A DNA stretch of 64,000 bases from Rutstroemia sp. NJR-2017a BVV2 (Eukaryota; Ascomycota; Leotiomycetes; Helotiales; Rutstroemiaceae). The position numbers and the translations under genes were made by a program. The stretch covers positions 1,488,001 through 1,552,000 of the forward strand of contig NJPS01000076.1 in assembly GCA_002946415.1 (NCBI GenBank), in the 5' to 3' direction. How positions within the stretch are numbered: the stretch's first letter is position 1; each line of letters opens with the position of its first letter. Positions 22,988 through 33,263 of the stretch are shown here, piece after piece. The notes beneath the pieces are model-generated. The model was given only the letters and a program-made list of their open reading frames with translations, searched no databases and was not told where the DNA came from.

Positions 22988-24675
22988 ACAGTCTGCATAG
23001 ACTAGAATGTGTGCGATCTGAAGGAATTGGGCGCTTGAAAGGTTTTGGTAAACATATAGCGGTTTTGCTTTGATAATAATGATACTCACATACTTACTCT
23101 TCTGAGTTCTTCGCATGAAGCTACGGACAAATGGGCGAAATCTATGTAAGGAAGTTCGTGGTTCCCTTTAGTTACGCCTTGTCATCCATCACCGGTTTTT
23201 CTGCTCATTTGAATCTTATGCAAGAAAAGAAAGGAAAGGAAGGAAAGAGAGAAAATTGGACGGCCTCCACGGCAGTGGCCTCCTGAGAGTCAGCAGAGCG
23301 TCACCAAGTCAAAGAAGATGGATGCTACGAGATCACCTCATATGTCCATTCAATGCAGCGTTCTAGAAAATGAAGAAGCACGACATTTGGTGCGGGTGAG
23401 TATAATGCTCAATAGAATGAGTGGTCTATTTCCTACACAGATTCAAAGATAGGTCACTCGTCTATATGTTATTTGTGATTTCAGTTTATTTTGACTAAGT
23501 GGTCGCTCGCGGCTATCTTACCTCGTCATTCTCTAACGCTCATCCTGAGCCTTATCTTTATTAAGCATAACACAAGTTACACTCCATAGTAAGCATACAC
23601 ATACTCCCGGGGTTGATCCTGCAACGAAAATACTGACTTCTATTTGTCAGATGTGTTGATGTTACATGAAGGCAAATTCGTACCAACTCCACCATGTCAG
23701 ATTAGGTCCGCAACACAGCGGCCGCCCATATCAGGTCACCAACACATGTTGGTATTGATATCAGCAGACCATCGAATCTACCAGTCAGAATAGGAAATTC
23801 TTCTGAAACACACAGCGAAGCCCAACCCAAATCGTATCCTCCATATCCCAGCACTCGATGATTTACGAAATTTTGTTGCCCCGGAACGACTTCCGGGTGC
23901 GTTTGTACAGTCAGATCCTTATAGACGCGATGGGCCTCGAAATTCAGCGCCCGTTTACGAGAATTATACGGGCCTGAATATCAACCACATGAAAAGCTCC
24001 AACAAATTCGATTTTGCATGATGGGTTTTTGAAGGTCCCGGAAAGGATCGAAGATCCGGAAGCTTGGATCGGGCTGCTAAAGAGAGTGCGTCTTTTGCAA
24101 GACAGAACCCTACACCCATTCATACTTGGGCAGCATACATTCGTCGCTGCTACTCTCCATCAACCAACCAACAAGTCACCTCTCAAGACACCATCACCAT
24201 GCCACAGCACACAGCGATGACCAAACATCGAACTTCCATTTACCTAGTCACAAATAGACTACAAGCGCCTTTCGAAGTTTTCCAAATACCCGACGAAACC
24301 TTTACCGCCGCGCCTTTACCCCCACGTCCTTATCTATAAATCGTCAAGGCGACCCATTCTCGCAGCCCACCGCGTCAGAAGGGCCGCGATATATCCATTT
24401 AGGAAACAGATTAAGCGCTCCATACGCCCTTAGACGAGCGTTTACGTTGCGCACTAACGAGGTGAAGTCGTCTCCGCTGTATAAAAAGCTCGTGTTTCTT
24501 GGCTTGAAGATGTAGAATCTCCATACTATTTCTTAAACATCTCAATACCTTGTTTGGATATCTATAATTATCTTAACTTATTGCGATCTTATAATTGAAT
24601 ATCGTCTTTTTCGCTCGAACTAGAGTGGGATTGAGAAAAGGAAACTAAAGGAAGAAAGAAGAAGAAGAAGAAAAA
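22988..24675. other. Intergenic with possible gene remnant
   Basis: 1.7 kb. The first 800 bp shows nothing clear. From 23794 there are adjacent open frames that look coding but do not form an intact gene (listed separately). The last 60 bp is purine-rich, ending in an AAG run directly before the next start codon. Confidence 0.5.
23794..24220 (+). pseudogene. Possible eroded gene: two overlapping open frames
   Basis: One open frame runs 23794-24021 (ILHIPALDDLRNFVAPERL, then PYRRDGPRNSAPVYENYTGL) without a good start. The next frame is open from 24014 to 24220 (GFLKVPERIEDPEAWIGLL, then TLHPFILGQHTFVAATLHQ). The texture of both is protein-like, and they would join if one base were gained or lost near 24015. 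No GT-AG pair rescues the join. I do not recognise the family. It may be a decayed gene, a sequencing error in a live gene, or chance. Confidence 0.25.
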
Positions 24676-25593
24676 ATGGACTCCAATGGGGCGCGTCGTT
24701 CGCGAGCTCCTGCACAGACAACACATTCACAAGATACACATCGTCCTCAATCTAATGGTCGCAATCCACGGGCCAATGCAGATGCAAATGTCAAGCCAAC
24801 AAAGCGTGGAAAAGATCCAGAGGTGGAAGTAACCGCGAAAAGCTCGACGAATTCAAGTGCTTCTAGTACTAACAGTGGTAGTCAGGGAAAGAAAGACAGG
24901 AACGGCGAGAGAGAAAAGACTAGCGAAAAAAGTGAGAATGGCAAGAAGAGGCGTCCGGGCATATTTTCCCGAGTGTCTACAAGCATCAGCACGACAAGCA
25001 ACAAGAGCAGTGAGCAAAAGACCATGGAGAACGAGTGTCGCGCAGTAATGGTAGAGCGCTATCGTATCGATCAACAAATAGCTATCAAATTGTCGCATTT
25101 CAACGCAGGCGCGGACGCGTATAAAGAGCAGCTTAAGCAAATCAAGAAGATTGATCATGAAATAGCGGCACTGAATAGGGAGAAGGCGGCGATTAATAAA
25201 CTCTTGCCGGATAGGCTAGCAGAGCAAGAATACAAGCACGTGGGGTTGAATAATTTGGCAGCAGAGGGACGGGAATTGGATTCATCGATTGACCGGTGGA
25301 GCGAGAAGTTGGGGGATGAGAAGATTAAGTCGTTGTACAAAGAGGCGAAGACTCTGGGGGGGAAAGATAGAAGTAAGGAGGAGGTAAAGAGGGATAACGA
25401 GAGAGATAGAAAGCACAAAGAATGGGTAGAGGAACAACGGAAGGAGCGGAAAGAGAGGGCAGTTTTGAAGAACGAGCCGGGAAGTGATGCTGAGCGTGAT
25501 GCTGAGAGGCCGCTGCTCATAAAATATGCTAAGCAGAAGGCTGCTCGTCAAGAGCAGTCGAGCCGAAGTCAAGGTAACTCGGGACCATCTTGA
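24676..25593 (+). CDS. Hypothetical coiled-coil protein, Lys/Glu-rich
   Basis: Single exon, 305 residues, function unknown. The first 110 residues are disordered and rich in Ser, Asn, Arg and Lys. A conserved-looking helical region follows (about 115-215: NECRAVMVERYRIDQQIAIK, QIKKIDHEIAALNREKAAIN), predicted as coiled coil. The C-terminal third is highly charged (repeated KERKERE-like words). No membrane segment or signal peptide. The ATG at 24676 follows a purine-rich leader and is the first in frame. The coding bias and long open frame make it a real gene more likely than not. Confidence 0.75.
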   Translation: MDSNGARRSRAPAQTTHSQDTHRPQSNGRNPRANADANVKPTKRGKDPEVEVTAKSSTNSSASSTNSGSQGKKDRNGEREKTSEKSENGKKRRPGIFSRVSTSISTTSNKSSEQKTMENECRAVMVERYRIDQQIAIKLSHFNAGADAYKEQLKQIKKIDHEIAALNREKAAINKLLPDRLAEQEYKHVGLNNLAAEGRELDSSIDRWSEKLGDEKIKSLYKEAKTLGGKDRSKEEVKRDNERDRKHKEWVEEQRKERKERAVLKNEPGSDAERDAERPLLIKYAKQKAARQEQSSRSQGNSGPS

Positions 25594-27543
25594 TACTTAT
25601 AGAATACAACCTGAATACCACAGCAAAGGCAATGATTCCAAGCTTGCGATGTATTTTCTTAGAGCAACTAGTGAGGCTTTGAAATCGATAACAAAGCGTA
25701 GCCAATATGTTCCTAATTCTCTTCCTGAAACAGAACTATCACTCGATGATTGCTAGCACTTCTGTCTGGAGTTTGATTCTGTGAAGCTTTTGTTCAAATA
25801 CTGAGCAGCACCCCTTCGCACTCACATTGTGCTTCATACAAGCGTTTGCTTTTGCTTCCACTCCCTGATTCAATAAACGACGATTTTAAAGCAAAGCCGC
25901 CAATGTACCAGTCTCTCGAAAATCGATTCGCGTGTTCTTGGATTTGTGATGCCAAGTTGGGGCGTAACTGGTGCTTATATCCAAGAGTACAATATGTCTG
26001 GACCTGGCGACGAACTTCCAGGAACGGGAAAAAATACTATCTCACTATCTGTTGGTGGCCATTACGCCCAGGAATTCTCGTATCCATATCTCACTTGCGC
26101 GTGCACATCCAGATCGTAAGCACCAGGTACGTACTCTTCCATGTACACAACCTACCCCGCCATGCACCTTCATGCATTCGTTGTCCAAATCTATTAAATC
26201 CCAAGGATTCACACACCACCATCTCGACTGTATTATTCATTTAGGCAAAGCCTTATATGTATCATGCAGAAGCACACGCTTTCGGGGCTGAAGCAGTTGG
26301 AGAACGTCATTATTCACTAGAATTTCCATCCTATCGTATCAAGTAGACAATTTGCGGACCACGCTGCCGGGCTCTTTCTTATCTTGTCGTTGTGCTGATT
26401 GAACTATCGCCGATGTTGGTATTGATAGACGGCATGGTGTGGGATTCGGCCTCGGTTTCTGCAGGCTTTTTCGGCACATGTGACATTGTTGCTTTGAGGG
26501 GAAGCTTTGCGATAAAATCGGGGGATATGCTTGATGGACTCGCGACAGCCGGACTACATAGCTGTTTATATGTATTGCATCACTGTGCGACAACGAATGA
26601 TGCTGATGTGTCTGATACAATCTTCGTCGACGGTGATTCACTAGTCTCCCATGGTAACAGCCCTTTTTCACCGCTTGAAGTCGGCCAAACCCAACTATTG
26701 TCAGCAAGTGTCTCGTGAGCTGGACTTCGAGGCAGTGAAGAGGCAATGTCTTCAATGAAATAAGCATACTGATGATTGGGCCAACACCACTTGGATTAAG
26801 TTTAAGCTATACACCTTACTCAAAAGGGGGAGGCGATCTGGAGCCGGATTGGCCGAAGCAGAGTACGAGCCAATAATTCAGTCTCGGTATTTTCAAGTAA
26901 GAAAATGCAAAGAAGAAGCATAATCCGACAACAATTGGTCGAAGGGTCACATTACGACCTGAAAAGTGCCTAGTAACTTTAAGTTAACGGGTCGATCTCT
27001 ACCAATGCAAGGTCGAGTCCGGGGTTACACTGAGGAGTTGCAGGTAGCACAGCTGGGACACCACGCAAACCTAGCCAAATCCATCACTATTTCCGTCTCC
27101 CAGACCACCGAGGTTGAAATTTTTTACCAACATCTTCGCCATCTGACATCTGATTCCCTCCATTCCTGGGCCCAGGAAATGCGACTCATCTACAGGCAAA
27201 TTGGGTGCAGAACGCTGTGCGACAAGCAGCTCGATGGTGCGACGTGAACAGCAAATCGCATGGCTTGCTTCAACGCAAGCTTTCTCAATCGCGCCGGAAG
27301 CTAGATGTTAGCACAGCTACTCAGATGAAAGCATTGTTGCGCATCGTTAATCCTTCGGCAGTGGAGGAAGTCCACAAGTTGTGGGTGGGTGAGGTAGGGC
27401 AGAGCCAATAACCCCCGCCACATCACTCATAGCCTACTGTAGCGACAATCCTACTCGCACCGTACAAAGTACCAGAAACCCTCCGGATGACAGTCCATTC
27501 ATTTCCGATTTCTCACATGCTTGAAAGTTGAGACCTTATTTCT
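25594..27543. other. Intergenic with weak coding-like fragments
   Basis: 1.9 kb. Most open frames (25846-26244, 26392-26718, 26966-27411 plus; 26339-26767 minus) show no domain. Two short stretches near 25949-26119 and 26244-26344 read like protein and are listed separately. No RNA gene recognised. Confidence 0.45.
25949..26344 (+). pseudogene. Possible gene remnant with two short open frames
   Basis: A 56-codon frame at 25949-26119 (MPSWGVTGAYIQEYNMSGPG, then LSVGGHYAQEFSYPYL) ends beside a good donor-like gtaagc at 26117. A second frame after a tttag acceptor at 26242-26344 reads KPYMYHAEAHAFGAEAVGER and HYSLEFPSYRIK before a stop. The splice phases do not fit a simple join of these two frames. 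Could be a degenerate gene or chance. Confidence 0.2.
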
Positions 27544-27824
27544 CTAATCTTTAAATCGGAGATGCTTCCGTATGGGGATTTGCTACAGAAGATCCAAGAT
27601 TTCGACTTGTGACCCCCTGACCCCAGACCACCACCTCCTCTTACATATCCTTTCTTCTCCAGATACTCCACTCGCATTCTCCACGCTCTGTCCTTCCTTA
27701 TTGAACTAACCTTTCCCCACAGCTTGGTCTTTTTAGCTCGAGATTTCTGGATATAGAAGTCGGCGAAGTTCACGACTTTTTCTCTGGTTTTTCTTTGTTC
27801 GAATTTTTGTTGAACCCTCGTCAT
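27544..27824 (-). CDS. Possible small basic protein (72 residues)
   Basis: Model: complement of 27544..27581 plus base 27582, and 27645..27824. Exon 1 gives 60 residues starting MTRVQQKFEQRKTREKVVNF and ending RVEYLEKKGY. A donor gtaaga follows in phase 0, and an acceptor tctgtag at 27583-27589 leads to QIPIRKHLRFKD and a stop. Without splicing the frame continues through a Gly-rich stretch that looks like intron sequence to 103 residues. Strongly basic, no recognised family. It is divergent from the DUF3712 gene with only about 200 bp between starts. Confidence 0.3.
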
Positions 27825-28031
27825 CGTTGGTCAAACATCACGGTTTCTTTGTCTACATTCCTCAGACGTCACCTGACGAAATTCGTATGCGGAGAAACTC
27901 TGGTCATATATGAGCAGTGCATCGAGCTTTATTGCTTAATATACCTACCTACCTGCCAAGAAGCTGGATAGGGATTTTACTGGGGTCGATCAAGCACATA
28001 CACATACTTTCAAAATTTCAGAACATACAAC

Positions 28032-29258
28032 ATGGCCGGATTCCAAGATGATTCCGACAAAAAGGTCGAGCCGGAGGAGGTAGAATACGGAACCACAGAC
28101 AGTCCGAAGCCGAGAACGTTTGGTGGTAAAGTGAAGAGACATTGTGCTCGCTTCTGGTGGCTTCACCTCATCATTTTCTGCATAGTATTCCTGATCATTG
28201 CACTATGCCTGTAAGTATTCCTTCATGAATCACCGATGAACTCCCTCGTTGACAATCATAGTGTCTATGTAGCGATGCCCAAGATCGCACAAGATGGAGT
28301 CAACGACGCCTCACTTGAAATCAACGAGCTCAAGTTCACCGATCCTACAGCAAACTCCGTAGTCATATCACAGAAAGGTATACTGCACAGCCCAAGCATG
28401 TATACGCCTACCCTCGACCCTTTCAATGCATCATCATATCTCGTCACCAATGGAACATATGGGGCCGAGCCGATGGTCATGATTACCATGCCCCGAATCC
28501 ACGCCCACCACCCACAAGGCGCCGTCAGCGTCGACCAGCAAAACGTTACAATCCTGAGCTTGGATCAACTGTCTGCATACACCACCGCTGTTCTGAGCTC
28601 AGAATATGTCACCACTGCATTAGTTGGAAAAACTCGATTGCACTTGGGCTCGCTACCAGATACCACCGTTCACTACAACCAAACTAGCACATACAAAGGT
28701 ATTTTCCCCTTTACCTTCCTTTATACATATCACGCTTCCATACTAACCAATCCCAGGCCTCAACGGCCTCGCCGGCTTCAACGTAACAGGTGTTAAAATC
28801 GACTTTGCAGCCAAAGCCGGCAAGCCCAATCTCAGCGGCTTCGCATACATACCAAACCCCTCGAACATGACGATCGTAATGGGTAACGTAACGATGTCAC
28901 TATCGACTGCACAAGCGGGCACAGTGGGGAACACAACCATCAACGACATGACGCTCGTGCCGGGAAACAATACGCTTCCGATGACGGGCATTATGGATCA
29001 ATCGCTTGTGTTGGCGAGTATGAACACCACGACGGGTTTTGTGGAGCTGGAGATTGTAGGGCAGAGTGCGGTGTATAATGGGGAGCATTTGGTTTATTAT
29101 GTGAGTGTTTTCCAGTTTTCCAATTGATCTTGCATGATTTGAGGTCTATGAATTCAGGGGTATGGACGGCGCTAACAGCATAACAGGAGAGAGCTCTCGC
29201 AAGCAACCACCTCAGTCTCGCCATGAACGTCAACCAGATCCTTAAGGACAGCTTATGA
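28032..29258 (+). CDS. DUF3712-family single-pass membrane protein
   Basis: Fungal protein of unknown function with an extracytoplasmic LEA-2-like beta-sandwich region. Model: exons 28032..28210, 28262..28698, 28757..29100 and 29187..29258, 343 residues; introns of 51, 58 and 86 bp. The N-terminal tail (about 40 residues, acidic then basic) is followed by one membrane segment (WLHLIIFCIVFLIIALCLVY, split by intron 1). The rest lies outside and carries many N-glycosylation sites (NASSY, NGTYG, NVTILS, NQTSTY, NMTIV, NTTIN). The repeated pattern of FNVTGVKIDF and LSGFAYIPNPSNMTIVMGNV is typical of the family. Type II topology at ER, vacuole or cell surface is inferred. Confidence 0.88.
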
Positions 29259-31603
29259 GATCGCCCACCATCGAAGGGGAGGTCGATAAATTATCTGAAG
29301 CAAAGGGTTGGGTTGCGGAACAGCGGATTCTCACCTGGCGTGAACGGCATGACGAGATTGACTGTTTTGGCTTCTGTGATGTAGAGGGTATGCATGGTCT
29401 TGTGATTTAAGTCCACTATGGTACTTGCTGTCTTGGAAGATCGAAAGATGGATATACCTGTCCTTTGCTTGGGTTGTATGTTGCAGTATGGGCGGGATGT
29501 ATAAAATTTGGGCGCGGGTGGAAGTGCGGCGGTTATGTTGTCTAGTGAAAATTGGAATGGAATTTTGAGTTAATGATAATTTGTTTGCTGTGCTGAAAAT
29601 ATTTCTACCAAGGTAGCGCTGCTGATGGCTCGAGCGAGTTCTTGATATAGTATAATATCCCGCGCGACGAAATGAATTGATGTCATGTAGACTGGGGCTT
29701 CTTCTATCCATATAAACACTCCTCCAGTGAGGGCTAAGATACTATAGTCAAGTACTAATATAGCCGTCTCGCATTTTCTACTATTATCAAATGAAGATCT
29801 GGAAGTTTCTGAGGTACTATATATGTCTTTTTGGTTCTCCTTGCTATATATATCCCAAGCCCTACCGCCCTATCCCTTTCGTACATTTCCTCACAAACCA
29901 TTCATCCCCTTCTCACAACACAAAACTCGCCCCAAGTCCACATCCTCCATCGTACCATCCATCCCATCACAACACAGATCCCAAACATCTCTAACCAGGT
30001 ATTCGCATCCGCCTCCCACATTCTTCATGTACGACGTTACATAACATCTACAGCCGGGTACGCCTTGTACTTCACGCTTTTTGTACACATGCGGTTCTAT
30101 CGCACATCAACGCCCATAGTGCAGCCTCATCTTAAGTACGATCGATCGATGTTCATGGCGTTTTTGTTGCATGTCTATGCCGGATGGATATGCCCTTCTT
30201 AGCTGGGTTCGTATGTGGATGAGTGAGGTGAGGTTTTTGGGTTATCTGTGGGTGGATAGATGCATTGGCATTTGGAGCTCGGATTTTAATGAGTTGTGTT
30301 TGTGTTTGTGCTACAGTGTTGAAAAGACGGCGGATGTGTGTAACTTAATGAGCCGGTTGTACAAGCTGTTTTCTTCGGAAATCGGAGAGATTGTGTTGTC
30401 CGATGCACATTTAAATAGTGCTCTTGTGCCCGTTCCTGAGGGTTTTGGCATGGCAGATAACCTGTGCGATCGGTGTCTCAAGCCATGAGAAGAAACTTGT
30501 CGTAGGGGATTCTGCTTTATGGATTAGCTTCCACATCAAATTTTAAGAGATGAAGATGCGGATCGCACCTATATCAGTTGTTGCGTTGCCAATGTTACCT
30601 TTTTCCATTCGGTGGTAAGTTATCGACAGGCACAGAGACGTGTGGAATGACAGGAGGGAGATGGTAAGTGATCAGGATGCTTCACAATCAAAGGAGTAGG
30701 TTGCCCTGATGAAGATAGACTAGAACTAGATTTACTGCTGAGGAAGTAACAGCGAAGAAGTAGTGGAGCATTCAGATCCATGTCTCTGGTCCATTGCCAG
30801 GTAGACAGTTGAGCTGGGGATCACTGTCCTTCTTTAATGAATGACCATCGACCGGTCTTGGTCAACCTTCCGTTAAGCACAAATTGGTGATTGAAAAAGC
30901 ATGTGATCCGCCACTGAGATTCTGAAGAATGATCGTGGAGTTCGTCTAAAAGTGTTCTCGCTGAGCAGAAGAGCAGGGCTGAGCTCAGTCTCAAGGAATC
31001 AAAGGTGATACAGTGTCATGAAACATGATCGGGGTTCAATTCCTACGGCAAAAACAACACCAAAGAAGCCGTATACTCAATTCGTTGTTCGTTCCTGCCG
31101 TCCGAATTCGTATTCACGGCAGCTGGCTGGTAAACCCTTGTTGTTTTGCATCTCCATAATTCTTAACCTTCTCAATGAAGGACGAAACGATGGTCTCATC
31201 ATCACATCAAAAAGCACATTCTTCCTTTTCGCAACAACTTTCGCGGTGCTGGAACTCCAGATTCACCTTCACGGACAATAGAAATACCCGACGTTAGCGT
31301 GCAGGGCTCAAGCTTCAGGGGCTAGAACCCGAGAACCCGAATGAAGTTTTTGTTACCGAGAAGATGGAAAATGGACGCCATGATGGGTGTGAATGACGGG
31401 AATTCGGTTGGGGAATTGATGTCTTCTGGATCTCGGTCTTGAGAGATTAAGAGGGTGATTGGCGGTATATAATGTAGTTGGTTCTCACTCTTTACACTTT
31501 TTGAACAAATTATATCGCCTCTTCATCTCACTCATCTCATTCATTCATCCACATTGACACAACCAAACTTTCTTCTCTCAAAGTCTCCCAAACCACAACA
31601 GAA
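29259..31603. other. Intergenic, no gene supported
   Basis: 2.3 kb. The first 450 bp is AT-rich 3' flank. Pyrimidine-rich DNA at 29780-30000 gives long but featureless frames in several phases. Nothing between 30500 and 31450 shows coding texture. The end holds the promoter of the FAD monooxygenase with a TATA word. Confidence 0.55.
31466..31472 (+). promoter_or_regulatory. TATA box candidate for the FAD monooxygenase
   Basis: TATATAA about 130 bp before the start codon, followed by a CT-rich leader (31480-31600). Position fits a fungal core promoter. Confidence 0.45.
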
Positions 31604-32851
31604 ATGACTTATCATCCCCGAATCGCCATCATCGGCGGTGGCCCCTCCGGTCTCGCCCTCAGCCTACTTCTCAAACAAAGGAACATCCCATCTACCATAT
31701 ACGACCTCCGCCCAAAACCCACACCCGAAGAGTTAGAGAAACCATCCGGAATGCTCGACCTACATGAAGAATCTGGTCTCAAAGTCATGCACGAGGCCGG
31801 GCTCTGGAATGATTTCCAAAACGCTCTAGGCGACTGTTCGCAGGCTTGTCGGATCTTTGATCCTGAGGGGAAGCTGGTGCATCAGGATGATGGGAACTTT
31901 GCGTACAGGCCGGAAATCCCGAGGAATGCGCTTACGAGGATACTTTTGGAGAAAGTGGATATGGAAAGTGTTAGATGGAATCATAAGATTCTGGCTGTGA
32001 CAGAGCGCAGGAATGAGAGTACGGGTGCGGTGGAGATTCAGATCGACGCGGGGAGTAATGGTGTCCAGACATATGACTTTGTGGTGGGTGCGGATGGAGC
32101 TTGGTCGCGTGTCCGCAAGTTATTATCTGATGTTAAGCCTGGGTATGGCAATCGGTTGTACGTGCAGGCGACAGTACGGAATGTTTCGACCAAGTATCCG
32201 CATCTTCTGGAACTGAACGGCACCGGTACACTATGGGCTCTTGGTCACGGAAACGGAATCATGACGCATCGTGGTCCGCAAGATTCGATCCGGGTTTACG
32301 CAGTTGTGAGCACGACGGACGAGCACTGGGTCAAGAGCGTTGGGATGGAGGGAAAAAGCGCGGCGGAGGTGAAGGAAGTCCTACTCAACGATGATGCGAT
32401 ATTTGGTAAATGGGACCAACGTCTGAAAGAACTCCTTGCGATAACATTCGACGAGGAAACTAAAGATAACCCGGACAAACCCGCGGATATACTTCCGCTG
32501 TACGAACTTCCTGTCGGGTATACGTGGGAACATCGCACGGGTGTAACATTAGTTGGGGATGCAGCTCACTTGACGCTGCCGGCTGGAGAAGGAGTCAATA
32601 TGGCGCTTTTGGATTCGTTGGAGTTGGCGGAGAAACTTGGGGGGGAGCGGGAAGCGGAGGATGCGGCGGCGTGGCAAGCGGCGGTTGATCCGCTGGTTCG
32701 GGCGTTCGAGGAGAAGATGCAGGTGCGAGCGGAGAAAGAAGCGGAGGGTGCTATTGAGATAAATAACATGCTATGGGCAGAAAACGGAGCTCAGGTGTCG
32801 GCGGATTGGCTCCAGAGCTTTCAGTCTAACCCCGATGAAGAGGGACAGTGA
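31604..32851 (+). CDS. FAD-dependent monooxygenase (TetX/PHBH-like)
   Basis: Class A flavoprotein hydroxylase using FAD and NAD(P)H; substrate unknown, probably an aromatic or polyketide-like compound. Single exon, 415 residues. The dinucleotide-binding motif GGGPSG is at residues 11-16 within RIAIIGGGPSGLALSLLLKQ. The DG-type motif FVVGADGAWSRVRKLL is near 160, and the second FAD motif LVGDAAHLTLPAGEGVNMAL is near 315. The layout matches the TetX branch rather than longer phenol hydroxylases. No membrane segment. The neighbour 400 bp downstream on the same strand is a CoA ligase, suggesting a shared catabolic or biosynthetic route, though co-regulation is not shown by the sequence. Confidence 0.93.
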   Translation: MTYHPRIAIIGGGPSGLALSLLLKQRNIPSTIYDLRPKPTPEELEKPSGMLDLHEESGLKVMHEAGLWNDFQNALGDCSQACRIFDPEGKLVHQDDGNFAYRPEIPRNALTRILLEKVDMESVRWNHKILAVTERRNESTGAVEIQIDAGSNGVQTYDFVVGADGAWSRVRKLLSDVKPGYGNRLYVQATVRNVSTKYPHLLELNGTGTLWALGHGNGIMTHRGPQDSIRVYAVVSTTDEHWVKSVGMEGKSAAEVKEVLLNDDAIFGKWDQRLKELLAITFDEETKDNPDKPADILPLYELPVGYTWEHRTGVTLVGDAAHLTLPAGEGVNMALLDSLELAEKLGGEREAEDAAAWQAAVDPLVRAFEEKMQVRAEKEAEGAIEINNMLWAENGAQVSADWLQSFQSNPDEEGQ

Positions 32852-33263
32852 TGGAAGTTGGAGGGTTGGAAATAACGATTGGCTTGAGTGCTGATGTGGA
32901 ACTGGGTATTAGAAGGAGAACTGGTTTGTATATTAGTATTAGATTATCTCCCAAAAATAGATAGATTAGACTAGACAAGACATCAAACTCATCATATAAA
33001 TTCGATCTCTCCTTCCCCGTAAAAGGAAAGGAATACCCCACACTCCACGGGCCGGAAGAGTCGGGATATAGGCCAAGCGGGGATACCCGGGATTAGTGTG
33101 CTGCCCCAGACTGCCCCACGATCTACAAATAGCGTGTACCTCGACCCCGCATCAAGACCACCACAAACAGATTGGACCTCGGAATTACCGCAAGTACTTT
33201 TCTCTTCAAATGTACTTTCGTTTTCATTTTCGTCTCTTGTAAATTTACGTGAATATTGCCAAA
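32852..33263. other. Short intergenic between monooxygenase and CoA ligase
   Basis: 412 bp holding the 3' flank of the monooxygenase and the promoter and leader of the ligase. Pyrimidine-rich near the ligase start. No separate gene. Confidence 0.6.

Noticed and set aside
31018..31060. Possible tRNA T-arm (GGGGTTCAATTCCTA)
   Set aside because: The stem around the loop does not pair and no anticodon or acceptor stem could be drawn.
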